The position numbers and the translations under genes were made by a program. From Amorphophallus konjac (taxonomy: Eukaryota > Streptophyta > Magnoliopsida > Alismatales > Araceae), in assembly GCA_022559845.1 (NCBI GenBank), contig CM040118.1, forward strand, positions 163,452,331 through 163,516,330: 64,000 bases of DNA. Direction: 5' to 3'. Under the pieces are notes generated by a model. It was not told the DNA's origin, did no database searches, and saw nothing but the letters and a program-made list of their open reading frames with translations. Shown one piece after another: positions 32,377-44,198 of the stretch (the first letter of the stretch is position 1; each line of letters starts with the position of its first letter).

Positions 32377-32859
32377 TAGTAGGTTTGTTTAGGGTCATGT
32401 GTGAGTCCGTGTTTTTCTATATTTGTCCAGTTTCTCAAGAGTCTATACATACATGTGTCGAGCATATTAGGAGTCACATAGTCGGTCTCATGTCAGCTCG
32501 CGATGTCAGTCCCTTTAAAGTGTGAGGCAAGTCGAGTCTAATGCGTACGTTGTAGACTTGCCAGAATTTGGGATCGGCTCTACCTCGGATCCAGTCATAT
32601 ACAAGGACCCAACGGTGATTCCTAGTGAGTCTTTGAGCTGTCTCCTCCTTTTGAATGTGACCTCACCCCAGAGTGTCCACCACTAGCCTCATTCCCACAG
32701 CATCATGTGCATATCGAATATATACGGGATGAGTAGGTGACGATTACTTGGAGTGGAGCATACTCCGCACTACCTGGTACGTTGACAGATCCACAGGAGC
32801 CATACGAGCATCCGCACCCATTACCTGACATGGTTGAGTTCTTCCCACCCGGGGAGAAT
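32377..32859. other. H interior right end and PPT
   Basis: No clear gene. A frame ending HPHPLPDMVEFFPPGEN and a stop sits directly before the LTR, like a polyprotein tail. The purine stretch CGGGGAGAAT (32850-32859) is the likely PPT. Confidence 0.55.
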
Positions 32860-34813
32860 TGATGGGAATCAACACCGGGCACTAACATTTTATTTTTGCA
32901 TTTGTATCCTTTTGTTTGCATTTATATCCTTGGGTTAATTAGGTTGCAAATGTATGGCAAGTATAAGCCAATGGGTTACTTAGGCTAAGTCAATGGGTTT
33001 CTTTGCAAAAAGGTCACGTAGGCCCGGCGGGACCTCCACTCTCTCTCCCATTTAGCCACTTGGCTACTAGGGCCCATGGGGGTTGGTCCATAGTACACCT
33101 TGGACTTGGACCAAGGAGAGGGAGGATAAATTCAAATTTCTCTTCCCATTTTTCAAAGGGACGCCCCCTCCCTTGTCCTTACATGGGATTTAAATAATCC
33201 CCCCATTTATCCTTTTTTATTTAATTTGACCACATGGCAGAATGAATTAAATATTCCTATCCCCTAATTACCCCTCCCTAACCCTAGATCTAAGGATAGT
33301 TTAGGCCTTTTATACATTTCTATATAAGCCTTGTATTTCCACATTTCATGGAATTAATGAAGAAAAAATCAGCATTTTGCTCCAAGCACCCAAGGGCGCA
33401 GCCCCTCTTTCTCCTCTCTCCCCCTTGGAGCTGTGAAAGCTCAGATCTTCTGAGGTGTAAAGCATGCCTATCAACCCCTCACTGAGTGAGAAGCTCAACA
33501 CCGCCGCAGCCGCCATCGAGCCACCATCGCACCACCACCACCACTTCGTCGGAATTCTCTCCACCCATGGACAGCAAGCTATTGCCCAAATTTTATCTCC
33601 CAATCAGAAGATCTGATCGAGCCCAAATTTTTAGTGTTTGTTCTTCCTATCATCCCCCATCACTAGTTTAGATTTCGTGTCATTCCTTCTTTGTTTACTA
33701 TTTTTTCCAGTAATTTAGTTTTCCCCCCAGCAATCTACCAATTTACAGATCTACGGGACAGTAGTATGTTGTTGTATTTTTCCCGCCCACTTAGCCATCT
33801 CAAAAAATTCCCAAAAAATTCAGGAGTGATCCTCACATCTCCTCTTCCACCCATAAAATTCACAGAGCCTATATCCACCTTTTTCTTTTGTGTCAAATTT
33901 CATCTTCAGGCAGATCCCTTTCTGTCCTGCCAGATCTGGATTTCGAACCATAAAACTTACAGTGCCACAGTCGTTTTCATTTCTAATACGATTATTGGAT
34001 GGATGTGAAATTAATTTATGTTGTAGTTCTGTGAGTCCTCTTTCCAACGGAGCCAATCTCGCCTCGATTCAACACCGGATCTTTGCACAACAATTCTTCT
34101 CGCCGGGTCGCGCAAACTTGTTCCGTGAACAGGCCAACAAAGGCAACAGCAAGATAATTCTTGCAAAATTACTTCGGCGTCGATTCAGCCACCGCCGATT
34201 TCAGGAATCAAAGAGGGGTCTTCCACCGGCGTCCCAGGCAGTCGTCGCAGCAAGGATTCGACCGGAAGCCGCCGTCCCAGTGGTCGAGTTCTCTTGCTGA
34301 ACCGAGTTGGAACAGTAACGAGTCGGAACTGAGTCGGACTAGCAGCCCGTCTCCGACCCGATAGCCCTTCCGGCTCGCTCCCCGTCAACCCAAGATCGTT
34401 ACTCCCGGGTCCCACGTGTAGCCCTTTACCTTCCTACGTGGAGTGGGTAATAAAATTCACTATTGTAAATTATTGATAATTACTGTACCGGGACTTACGG
34501 TTCTTGGCCGGGTCGTCTTCCCCACGCCCGGTAGCATAGAGGTATCGTGTCCGCTCCCCTCACTCGGCATTTTTACTTATTTCGTATATAATTCTATATG
34601 ACACTGCTAGAGTGTTAGAATAACTTAGCTCGCTCAAATTTCAATCACCGCTGCGAGAGAGAGTGAGACCGTCCCGTGCCTCGATCCGAGCAAGCGGAAG
34701 AGCCGAGTACCCGAGACTCTTTGCCGGTTCCTCAACAGACTCGATCCACGCACTTGCCTCGCTTAGGGACGTCCGTGAGATAGAGTCCCAGGTTTGCATC
34801 CTGTCCCACATCA
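32860..34813 (+). repeat. H LTR, second copy (1.95 kb)
   Basis: TGATGGGAATCAACACC...CCCACATCA, with full termini. TATATAAGCC at about 33321. Confidence 0.9.
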
Positions 34814-34815
34814 AA

Positions 34816-34829
34816 TTGGTATAAGAGCC
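34816..34829 (+). other. H primer binding site, second (mutated)
   Basis: TTGGTATAAGAGCC: one C to A change from the standard TGGTATCAGAGCC. Confidence 0.8.
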
Positions 34830-35155
34830 AAGTTACAGTCTAGGGTAGTCGGTCCAAGGTGTCTCATTGCATCCTTTACCCGGTATATTAAAAGGTGTCC
34901 CCGGAATGATAGGTTATGCCTATTGGGAAGGTGACACACTTGCATGAGTGTGATCTTCGGATCAAACCTCCGTCACGTATCGGATACTGGTTGAGTATAG
35001 GTTTGTACTCGAGTCCACATTTTACCCCATGTCACCATGTAGAGTGTCTAGGTGCTTGCATTAGTTTTGCATAAAAAAAGAAAAAAAAAACCTCTTACAC
35101 TTTGTTCCAATGCATGCCCACTCCTAGGGGAACCAATTCCCATCTCTTTGCAACT

Positions 35156-35365
35156 ATGGCCAACCCCTATGCCCAAGTCCCCCCAATGCAAGAGAAAGCC
35201 CCGATCAGACCCGTCCAAGGCAACAAGTCTGTGCCTGAGTACATTAGGGACTTTGATGAGTACCGGTTCAGAAATGGAGTTGGAGAGAAGAGCACCACAA
35301 CCGCATTTCAGTTCCGGAGAGGTTTGCGGCTTCACTATCAGTTTGAATTGCTTTCCGCGACGTGA
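35156..35365 (+). pseudogene. gag: H gag remnant, second copy
   Basis: MANPYAQVPPMQEKAPIRPVQ... has the same gag core as 31058-31345 (SVPEYIRDFDEYRFRNGVGEK) but stops sooner, after QFELLSAT, because of a local frame change relative to the first copy. It supports the duplicated-interior reading of H. Confidence 0.72.
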
Positions 35366-35615
35366 CCACTCTGGAGCATTCTTATCAGGTCGCTCTAGAG
35401 GTTGAGCCATTCAAGTCAAGGTTTGATGCTGCCCTTTGGTGAGCATCTACCTCTCAGCAGAGTGCCGAGCCGGTCGGACGGCCACATGAGCCCACGAGGC
35501 AGGATGCTCCTGCTTCGTGGCCTCACCCACCCTAGTCGGGGAACCCTTCCCCTAGAGCTCCTTTGCCACCTACTTTACCTTCCGATCTTTATTCGAAGCC
35601 ACCTTATTACCACTC

Positions 35616-35956
35616 GTGTTTCTAACGGGAAAGCTATTCATCGCTGAGCCACTTCTTAGCTGGCTCAAGATAGGCTTGGTCCCCAATGCACCTTGCTACC
35701 CATCCATGGACCCTGCACTACAACTAGTGCACATCAACTCATTCCACACCACTTTTCGGTCTTCTCACCATGTTGACACATTGGAAGACCTAATTACTGG
35801 ATTAAACGGGCAATTGAAGTTGACGTGTATGTTGGCCCGAGGCTTCGATCGACCCAATAGTCGTAGCTTCACACATCTAGCCTTAGGGTCCATTAACTTC
35901 GTGTGCACTGTGGGTCATGTCACTACAGAGGTTCTCTTATTCCTCCCCATGCCGGT
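35616..35956 (+). pseudogene. H uncharacterised ORF, second copy, truncated by G
   Basis: The first 112 or so residues match the ORF at 31522; the frame then runs into the G LTR at 35957 (LLFLPMPV is the last shared stretch). No function known. Confidence 0.65.
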
Positions 35957-36343
35957 TGTAATGCCCCGGGTTTTTCGGATCTGAATCCGTGGGTTTCGGA
36001 TCGTCTTTCCGCGGATTTTGGATTGTGTCCGATCGAGCTTCGGACCATTTTTATCAGATTGTCAGACCTGTTGGTGGTGTGCCCATGAATTTCCTTGGGT
36101 CCGTGGCGTTGTAAGGAGCACGCCTATAATTTTCTACAATTTTTAGGAGCGCCTTTGTGGGTCCCGGGTTGCGTTTTGGGTTTTACGCATGTTTTTGACT
36201 GTCGGACCTTAAGAACACCCCGTACAGGGTGAACCATTGCGTTCTATGACTCCAAGACCTTACCACTGCGTTGTGCGTCTTTCGAGGATCAGGGAGGTGA
36301 TTTTCCCCTATTTTTCATATTTTTGGTAATTTCTGGATTTTCC

Positions 36344-36355
36344 TATATATATAAA
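36344..36355 (+). promoter_or_regulatory. TATA box of the G 5' LTR
   Basis: TCCTATATATATAAACCC followed by a CTCTCTCTCCCC leader; the equivalent in the 3' LTR is at 42221. Confidence 0.7.
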
Positions 36356-36892
36356 CCCATTTTTCTCTCTCTCCCCATCTCTCATTTCTCACTCTCTCCC
36401 TCTCTCTTCTCACGCTCTCTCCTCTCTCCCTCTCTCTCCGGCGGCCGATGGAGTGGAGCGCGGGTGAGGCGGGGACGGCGCGGGCGAGGCACGGGTGAGG
36501 ATGGGTGAGGATCGAGGCAGTGGAGATGCGGTGAAGCTCGGCTGCAGGTTCGTGGAATGGTGAGGGTTTCGGAGGCGTTTCTTCGTGGATCGGCGTCCAC
36601 GGCACGTCGTTTCTTTGGTGGAGGTAGGGAGATGGACCCCCAGCTCGTGCATTCCCTTTCCTGCGAGTTTCGTAGGCCGTGGTGAGTCGTGCGGGCTTAT
36701 TTGAGCTTTTTGGAGAAAATCAATGTTTTTGGGATGTGAGCCGGATCTCCCGTTTTACGGTGTTTCGGACCGATTCGGGGCTTTAGATGCATGCTAGGAG
36801 GGTCGGGGGAGCTTCCCCCCTTGTTCTCCCCATCATCCGTGGATGATCAGGGCATGGAATGGGTTTTTTGGGTGTTTCCCGCCATCCCGTTC

Positions 36893-37345
36893 TCTGGACG
36901 ATTTGACGGTCCTTCCAGAGACCGCCAGAGCCTTTGGCGGCCCAGGGTAGGTGCGCCAGAGCCTGTGGCGGCCCAAGGTGGGTGCGCCACAGGGTACTAT
37001 TTTATCGGCAGGTCCCGACGTCGTCTAGCGGCCGCACGATAAACCGCTAGACGATGTGGCAGCCTAGGGTTAGACCGCTACCTCATTTTGACCGTCGCTT
37101 CTTGAGTCACGTGCTTTATGACCGTCGGGAGTCACGTGCCTCTAGCGGCCGTAGGTACGGGCACCAGAGGGCTTCTAGCGCGCCAAGGCTTGATCACAAG
37201 AGCGCTGTGGCGGCCTGGGATGGGTGCGCCAGAGCCAGCGTGGCTTCTTCATCTAGCGCTCCTATGTTGGACCGCTAGAGTCCTGTGGCGGACTAGTGTG
37301 GGACCACCATAGCCTGTGGCGGCCCAAGGTTAGACCGCCAAGAGA
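36893..37345. repeat. GGCGG/GCGCCA inverted-repeat array in the G LTR
   Basis: Repeated TGTGGCGGCCCAAGGT and GGTGCGCCAGAGCC-like words in both orientations. Examples: CCGCCA-gagcctt-TGGCGG at about 36926 and an 11-bp stem TCGTCTAGCGG/CCGCTAGACGA at 37021-37054. It occupies the slot filled by GTCGAC sites in G2. Confidence 0.78.
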
Positions 37346-39121
37346 CTTCCGTATTCGCGATGTCGGGTTCGGGTGGTGTTGATCTCCGGTCGACCTGGTT
37401 ATGACCTAGTGGTTGACCTTCGGCCTCGTAAGTGTCCCGGACACCCTGTCGATTCCATGTCTGTGTTTCTAGGGTGTCTGGAGGTGCCGTGTTACCTTGA
37501 TTAGTGTGCCCGTAGGTGTTTGTGTTTCGGGCTCTTTGTGTTAGGCTCGATCGAGTCACCGTGTATCAGTGTGAGTGCGGTGGGGTTCCCCCCGCATGTC
37601 GTGGGTTTCTGCAGAAGATGATTCCCGAGTGGGCCAAGTGCTTGGCCTTGGACTACGAGTCTAGTCATCCGGCCTGGGGCTGGAGGTTTCCCACTTTTCC
37701 CTGGGATGGGGAATCATGGTGGCGGCTTGTGAGTTGCCTTGGGAATCATGATTTGGTGCTTTCTGCGTGGGCCGCGTGTGTGGCCTTGGACTGTGAGTCC
37801 AGTTGTCCAGCCTGGGGCTGGAAGGTTTCGCAGTTCCCTTTTCGAGGGAATGGTCTCGGCGGCTCGTGAGCTACTTCGGTATTTGTGCTACCGTGGTTTT
37901 AGACCTAGGGATTAGGCTAGATTGACGGCCTTGTGCTATTGCGTACGACGGTCTTGACCTCGAGTCCTGTGACTCAAGGATCGTTCGATTTAGTGAGTCT
38001 AGAGGACCGTCCAGAGTCCAGTGGCTTGTCGCCACTTGGTCCTTCTCGACTTTCGTGTAAGCTTCGTGCGTGTTTCTCCGAGTTTCTCCTTGGAGAGTGG
38101 TCACATCAGTGACTCCCCACTAGTCGTAGCCTTCCGACATGCGAGTGATCCCACCAGGGAGTGGTGGCGAGGCTACCCCGAGAGACGTTTTTAGGCTGGT
38201 TACCGTCGGGCCCCACATTTGACGCTAGAGTCCGGCTGAGGGGAAAACCAGTCAATTCCCGCTGGGCCAGAGGAAGCCACCCGAGGCGCGGTTTAAGTCG
38301 TCAGTGGACGCATCCGACCTTACTTATGGTGGGCAGGTACTCCTGTCACGTGAGACGTGACTCTCCTATTTCCGGGTTCCGTTTCCCGTCTGTGAGACTT
38401 GGTTTTCTGGACCGGCTAGTGTTTCTTAGTTAGTGGCCAGGGTGCTAGTAGCTTTACCGAGGTTGCGTCTTGTTGGTGCGATGTCCACGACCAAGTGGTC
38501 GGGGTTGCACCATGGATAGCATGTCCAGGTGGGCCGTGTCCTAGGAGACAGGCCTCTACGGCGGGGTTGCCGTGGGTTTTTACTTCGTTAAGTGGTACTA
38601 GTGTGGTTCGGTAGCCCCCGACTGTGAGATCGGGGCGTGTTTTTTTGGTACAGTAGGAGTAGCTATAGTGCCGAGTTTTGACCGGCCACCGATTTACTGT
38701 TCCTGCTGTAGTTGTAGCTATCTTTCCTTTCCGCTACCGCCATTGGTTCCTGTTGGGGTTCCGCGGGACCCCTGCTGAGTCTCTGTTTGGAGACTCATCC
38801 CTGCTTTTCAGGTGTGGCGGTTCTTCCTCGAGGTTCGAAGGAGCAGCGCTGGAGTTCTTTAGTAGCCAGCTCACCGGGCCGAGTGTTCACTTGGCATGTG
38901 GTATGTTTTACTGTTTTAGACTGTACTTTCTATTAGACTGGACTCTGTTGTAGTAGTTGTTTATTTATTTCTGTTAATTGTTGATTTGTCCTGCTTTATT
39001 TCCTATTTCTCTGTACCTCCACACTCCTTTTAGCCCTTCCGAGCCCTCCCGGATCGTGGGCGGCGGGTCAAGATTCGAATGGTATCGGACCTTCCCGGTA
39101 TCCAGATCTTGGGTCGTCACA

Positions 39122-39135
39122 GCTGGTATCAGAGC
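39122..39135 (+). other. G primer binding site (initiator tRNA-Met)
   Basis: GCTGGTATCAGAGC directly after the LTR end. Confidence 0.88.
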
Positions 39136-41822
39136 GGTGGCTGTGGACGTACATAGGAATTCGAGATATTGCAGTGATCAGAGTCCATAAGGTCCAGTAT
39201 AGTCTGCAGCTGGCTTAGGGTTTTGTGTTTGTTTCCCGCTTGATTTTTCGCTTGAGAGCTTGACTACGTTGTGTGTCGCTGTGAACGCGATTGCTGTTCG
39301 CGGCTTTTGTGCCGGTGTGGGATCAAAGGATCGAGGTTGAGAGCTTCTCCCTCATAAGTGGTGATCCCGGTTGCGCTGCGTTGGGCAGAGGTTGCTGGCT
39401 GGTGGGTTGCTGTGGTGCTGCGTTCGAGATTTTTGCAGCGAGGTCAGGTGGCTAGCGAGGACTGTTTGTGGTTAAGTAGCCGTGAGCGTGCTCTGAGGGA
39501 GCTGTCATTGAGTTTGGCCACTCTAGCTTGAGATCATTTAACCCATGAGGTGTTAAGGTTGTGGTTTGAGGTGTCGGAGTGGGCGCTCTGATTGAGAAGT
39601 GTGCTTGGGTGAGCGGAGGATCTTCTTAGTGAGCTGCTATTCCGTCGAGCCTGATGTTCTTATTGTGCTCTGTGGCTTCAGAAATGACGTGTCCGTCTCG
39701 ATTGTTCTTGTGGATTTTGAGGTAGGATTGGGCTGTGGTGTCCCAGTGAGTTCTTGCTCCTACGCTCTTGTGTGCGAATGGATTATGTTTGCCTTGGATT
39801 TGGGTTGAGATGAGAAGGTTCCGCGGTGGTTTCGGGACTCGAGGATGGGCGTTGGGGGTTATGGCTCGTGTTGCGGCTCTTGGCATGGTGTGTTGCAGTT
39901 CGAGGAATTGCAGCGGTGGTGCATCGAGAGATGCTGTGATTGTGGTCCGACGTGACACTCGTCGAGTGTGTCGGAGGTGCTGACCTGATCGAAGCGATGG
40001 TTTTCTTGGTGCTGGATGGTGCTATTCCCAGCATGTGTGAGATTTGATGTCAGGTCGAGCGTGGATATTTTCCGTTGGTCGGGGGTGTGATAAGTTTCCC
40101 CTTTGGTTGGAGAGATTGCGCTTGGCTAAGGTTCGTCGTCTTGCATTGCGTGTTCGGATTGGTTGGCCTCGTGTGCCATGAAGTCCGTGCGAGATGAGTT
40201 CTATGTTTTAGGCAAGGTGGTTGCCTGTGAGAGTTGTGCCCATTTTCCTAGCGTGTAAAGGTGCTGGCACTGTTCCGGAAGGACGAGTGTTGGTTGGGCG
40301 GTGTTTACATTCTTGGCTGTGCGCGCGTGGATCAGAGTGCACAGCGGAAGCGTGGTGGGCTCATAACCCACAGGTTCAGGATCGTAGCGTTGGTTGCTAT
40401 GTGCGGATTCCTGAGTTTGCGTTGAGCATGTGAGGATTGGTTCCACGATGTGAGACGTGTCATTGCCGTGCCGTTGCTCGAGGTGTTATGGTTCTTGGCA
40501 CTGGCAGGATGTAATGTTGGGAAAAATGTTGGCAAGTGTGCCGCATGAGTACCTTGTTCCTGTGATGGAAGCCGTGTCAGGCGTAGGTGGTAGACCCAGA
40601 TAGGGTTGTTGAGGATGTCGCCTGACGAAGGTTGAGGACGTGTTGGTCAGAGTCGGTGGTTTGGTGCCCGACTTGGGTTGCAAGTTGTGTTCTCAGAGGA
40701 GATCGTGTTCTAGAGGAAGTGATCTCTGCGAGATTTTGGGTTCCGATTGGTAGCTGCGAGTGACTGGTAAGGCTAGTCTCGTAGTCGACCACGGTAAGAT
40801 GTGTATCGTTGGGGACCCATTGTGCATTGGTCGTGGTGCTGGCAACTTGGTTGTCATAATTTTGGTTGGCACTTTCCACCCCTAGAGATGTATGCCATAA
40901 GTTGTTCAGGTGGTGTCCCATGGCTCTTTGGTGAGGGTGGAATCGGTTTTGGCAGGTGTCCACTTAGATTAATTGAGATGAGGGATGTGATGGGACAAGA
41001 TGGAAGAGTGACGCCTGTGGGCAGAGGCCTTTTGGTGAGATTGGCGTCGGAATGGTGGTCCTTGATGGGACGTTGGTGTCGCAATGGTTATCCCTGGTTT
41101 GGTGACCAGCATGGGATGGTTCCCCTGTAAGTCTGAGTCGAGTGAGGTGATGACTGAAGACACTAGAATCTTGTCATTTGGTTTCATCGTGCTCCCCGAA
41201 AGGGTCGAGTTGGCGCGATGATTGAGTTTGGATGCGGTGTCCGAAAGGAGTGCATCTCAAGATGTGATAATTGTCTATGTGTGAGTCAGCGTATGGCCTG
41301 CTGTGAGTTGGATCGTGCCTGTTGGGCCGGTTGAGGCTTCCCATTGACGTGTATCTGGCGACCAGTGGATGATCTTTTTACATACAGAAGATGCTGTTGT
41401 GAGCTGATGGAGGCTCTGTATTGGTTGTTCGCTTGAGCAGGGTGTGCGACCTGTCAGCTGGCTGTGAAGCTGATGTGTGATTTATCTACCGACCATAGGA
41501 TGGATCGGTAGCTATTTCTCGTGACGAGGACTGTGTCTCCTCGGTGGGCGAGATGGTGGCAGCGGTGCCATGATTAGTTTTCGTTGTGACTGAGGTGATA
41601 CCAGACTCGTGCGTTTGTGTTGTGCCTGCTCTAATGGCCGGTGTGCGCGGCATGTGGAGCGAGGTGTCGTTCGTGGTGTTAGTCTGGCTGTCCCTCAGGG
41701 TAGGTGTTTTCGTGTGAATCGAGGTTTTTCTCGCTGGGGCTCTGACAGCGTTGTCAATTGGTTAATGTGTTCTTCCCCTGTGTTTTGGTGCTAGTCCTGA
41801 ATTCCGAGGATGAAATTCCTTT
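39136..41822. other. G interior: no gene recognised
   Basis: About 2.7 kb that is G- and T-rich on the plus strand. No gag, RT or integrase motif is visible in any frame; the ORFs are short and unlike known proteins. The right part is shared with G2 (25628-26532), so it belongs to the family and is not random filler. Confidence 0.65.
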
Positions 41823-41835
41823 AAGGGGGGAGGGC
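41823..41835 (+). other. G polypurine tract
   Basis: AAGGGGGGAGGGC directly before the 3' LTR start TGCAAAGCCCC. Confidence 0.85.
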
Positions 41836-42402
41836 TGCAAAGCCCCGGGTTTTTCGGATCTGGATCTGTGGGTTTCGGATCGCCTTTCCGCAGATTTTGG
41901 ATTGTGTCCGATCAAGCTTCGGACTATTTTTACTGGATTCTCGGACCCGTTGGTGGTGTGACCATGAATTTCCTTGGGTCTGTGGCGTTGTGAGGAGCAC
42001 GCCAGTATATTTCTCTAATTTTCAGGAGCGCCTTTGTGGGTCCCGAGTTGCGTTTCGGGTTTTACACGTGTTTTTGGCTGTCGGACCTTCGAAACCCCGT
42101 ACAAGGTGAACCGTTGCGTTCTCCGACTCCGGGACGTTACCATTGCGTTGTGCGTCTTCCGAGGATCAGGGATGTGATTTTTCCCTATTTTTTGTATTTT
42201 TGGTAATTTTTGCATTTTCCTATATATATAACCCCCCTTTTCTCTCTCTCCCCATCTCTCATTTCTCACTCTCTCCCTCTCTCTTCTCACGCTCTCTCCT
42301 CTCTCCCTCTCTCTCCGGCGGCCGACGGAGCGGAGCGCGGGTGAGGCGGGGACGACGCGGGCGAGGCACGGTCGGATGGGTGAGGATCGAGGCGGTGGAG
42401 GC
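41836..42402 (+). repeat. G 3' LTR, left part
   Basis: Aligns with the first 560 or so bases of the 5' LTR, through TATA (about 42221) and the CT leader, up to GATCGAGGCGGTGGAGGC where L begins. Confidence 0.88.
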
Positions 42403-42639
42403 TGTTGACACCCGTTTTATGCCGATAAGTTGAGTCGTTCCTCTTACTCCCATTTGTTGATGCCTCGAGTTGTCCATCACCAGTTGGGGCTGTTTTCAGG
42501 CATGCTTTGGGCCAGTTTTATGGGTTGCCTCCCTCCTTGGTTAGGTCCTAGTTGATTCAGGGCTTAACGGGCATTGGTTTTGGTTAATCGAGCTTTTCTA
42601 TAAGTTTCAAGCGCCCATGTGCATGTACGGTTCATCCCG

Positions 42640-43080
42640 GGCCGCTCAATCCATGTGCGGTTGACTGTGGACCGTCCATCTATTTTGGAGTATTTTGGTT
42701 AATTTTCTGAATTTCCACCGACAAGCCTTTATGCGGTCCCATTCTAGCCGTTCAACTTGATGAACGGACGTGTTGTGACCGCCCATCTCTCAGAGTCCTG
42801 CGCTTGAGGGTTTTCTCAGATAATTATCCAATTAATTTATTTATCACCGACAAGGCTAGAACGATTTGTCCTTGGCCGCTCAACCTTTGAACGGTCTCAT
42901 CTGAGCCGTTCATCTATGAGAGTCCAACGGCGAAGGTTTCGGTCAGTTCGATGGATAATTTGGATTATTTATGAATTATTTTGAATTTCCACCGACAGGG
43001 TTAGACGGCAAGGAGATGACTGCACATCCAGTTGAGCGATCTATCGTAAGACCGTTCATTCGCTCGATTGCTTAATTTCA
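42640..43080. repeat. CCGTTCAT/CCGTCCATC dispersed motif array in the L LTR
   Basis: Repeated GCCGTTCAAC, GACCGTCCATC, GAGCCGTTCATC, GACCGTTCAT, and inverted GAACGGT words. CCGTTCA-acttga-TGAACGG at about 42751 is a 7-bp hairpin. Related words continue into the interior (44300-44700). Confidence 0.72.
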
Positions 43081-43271
43081 ACAGATTTTATCCCTTTTAT
43101 CCGTGGTTAAACCCCTCAACTTTGTCCTCGGTTTTCTCCATGGATTCTCAACCAAATCGGATGAGATTTGATCCTAACGAAAGTTGAGGATATTATCTTC
43201 ACTTTATTCTTTGATATCTCGGATTAATATCCACTGGAAACCCTAATTTCGAGCTTGGACTTTAGGTGCTC

Positions 43272-43280
43272 TATAAATAG
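43272..43280 (+). promoter_or_regulatory. TATA box of the L 5' LTR
   Basis: CTCTATAAATAGACCC, a strong plant TATA; the 3' LTR copy is at 58967. Confidence 0.8.
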
Positions 43281-44177
43281 ACCCTAAAGGCCGGGTTGGA
43301 AAGGGGGGGAGATTTCTGGTCGACGGCGAAGCCCTGTCGCATTCTTGAGCGACCTAGCACCAAGGAGGGAGACTTTCAACGTCCATACAAGCCTCCGGTT
43401 CAGGGAGTAGTCCAGTTTTTGAGTCTTTTGCGTTTGATAGTTTTGTCCACTTTTTGATTGCATGCGTCACCTTTCATACTATCTCCCCACATTTCTCTTC
43501 ATCTTCATTGCCATGCACACACCCACCTACGTTTTTGACACCCTAGGGGTTTAAAATCCCCCAGGTATCCCCCTTTTGACTTATTCATGTTCATTTCACA
43601 TTATTTTGGCATTTACTACACCATTCAGTTCTAATCTAGGTTTTCTCTCTGTGTTTTTACGTCATTTTGCAGGTCAGCAATCCGTAGCACGAGGCCCATC
43701 CCCTCTGGCCAGCTGGAGAGGGTGGAGGTTGGACCCCTTTGCGACTTCTGGCTTGGTGATCTTGCGCGGTTCTCTACTAGCCATTCAAGAAGACGTGCGG
43801 TGCTACGTGGACCATCCATGTTCTTCCTGTGGTCGTGACAGAGCCGTTCAACTTCTAGGAGCGCTTCATCCCGCATCTTCTGCAGCGTCCTCAGGCGGTC
43901 TATCGTGAGACCGTGCATCCCATAGGCGGTTCTTCAAGAGCTGTTCATCTTCCCAGCGCTGCAGGTCAGGCGAGTGTCTCTCCCTCTTTCCAAGGCACGG
44001 CGTGTTCATCGTGTTCGGCGCTTTGGTGGCGATCACGGTTATTTACATTCTTCTGTTCTCCTTCTACTATCCTATTTTATTTTACATATCGATTTATTAG
44101 AAGGCGAGAAGAGATCTTTCAAGCAGATACCGAAGAAGAAGAAGAAGAGTAGAACAAAACATATCAACAGCCCATTT

Positions 44178-44198
44178 TTTGGCGATCACGATGGGACA
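44178..44198 (+). other. Probable L primer binding site
   Basis: TTTGGCGATCACGATGGGAC, about 9 bases after the LTR. The form resembles the TGGCGCC...GTGGGA sites of plant Gypsy elements; the primer tRNA is uncertain. Confidence 0.55.

Larger units (their letters stand above)
28763..35956 (+). mobile_element. Element H: non-autonomous Gypsy in LTR-internal-LTR-internal array
   Basis: LTR 28763-30714, interior 30715-32859, LTR 32860-34813, then a second partial interior 34814-35956 that aligns with 30715 to about 31866. LTR ends are TGATGGG...CATCA. The first LTR begins TGGAATC and lacks ATGG of its terminus. The second interior is cut by insertion of G at 35957. There is a gag remnant but no pol. 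Such an array can arise from unequal recombination between LTRs. Confidence 0.88.
35957..39121 (+). repeat. G 5' LTR (3.17 kb)
   Basis: Starts TGTAATGCCCCGGG and ends GGGTCGTCACA before the PBS. TATATATATAAA at 36344, then a CT-rich leader, then GGCGG/GCGCCA repeats (36893-37345), then a long GC-rich right half. Several ORFs occur but match no family and none is kept in G2. Confidence 0.88.
42403..44169 (+). repeat. L 5' LTR (1.77 kb)
   Basis: Contains a CCGTTCAT-type motif array (42640-43080) upstream of TATAAATAG (43272), more copies near 43860-43950, and a (GAA)n run before the end. Short ORFs are incidental. Confidence 0.92.

Noticed and set aside
36315..36652. Arg/Ser-rich ORFs in the G LTR
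   Set aside because: Created by the CT-rich leader; equivalent ORFs recur in the 3' LTR only because the LTRs are copies.
39136..41822. A hidden pol gene in the G interior
   Set aside because: I looked for RT, integrase and protease motifs in the frames offered and saw none; only short ORFs without family features.
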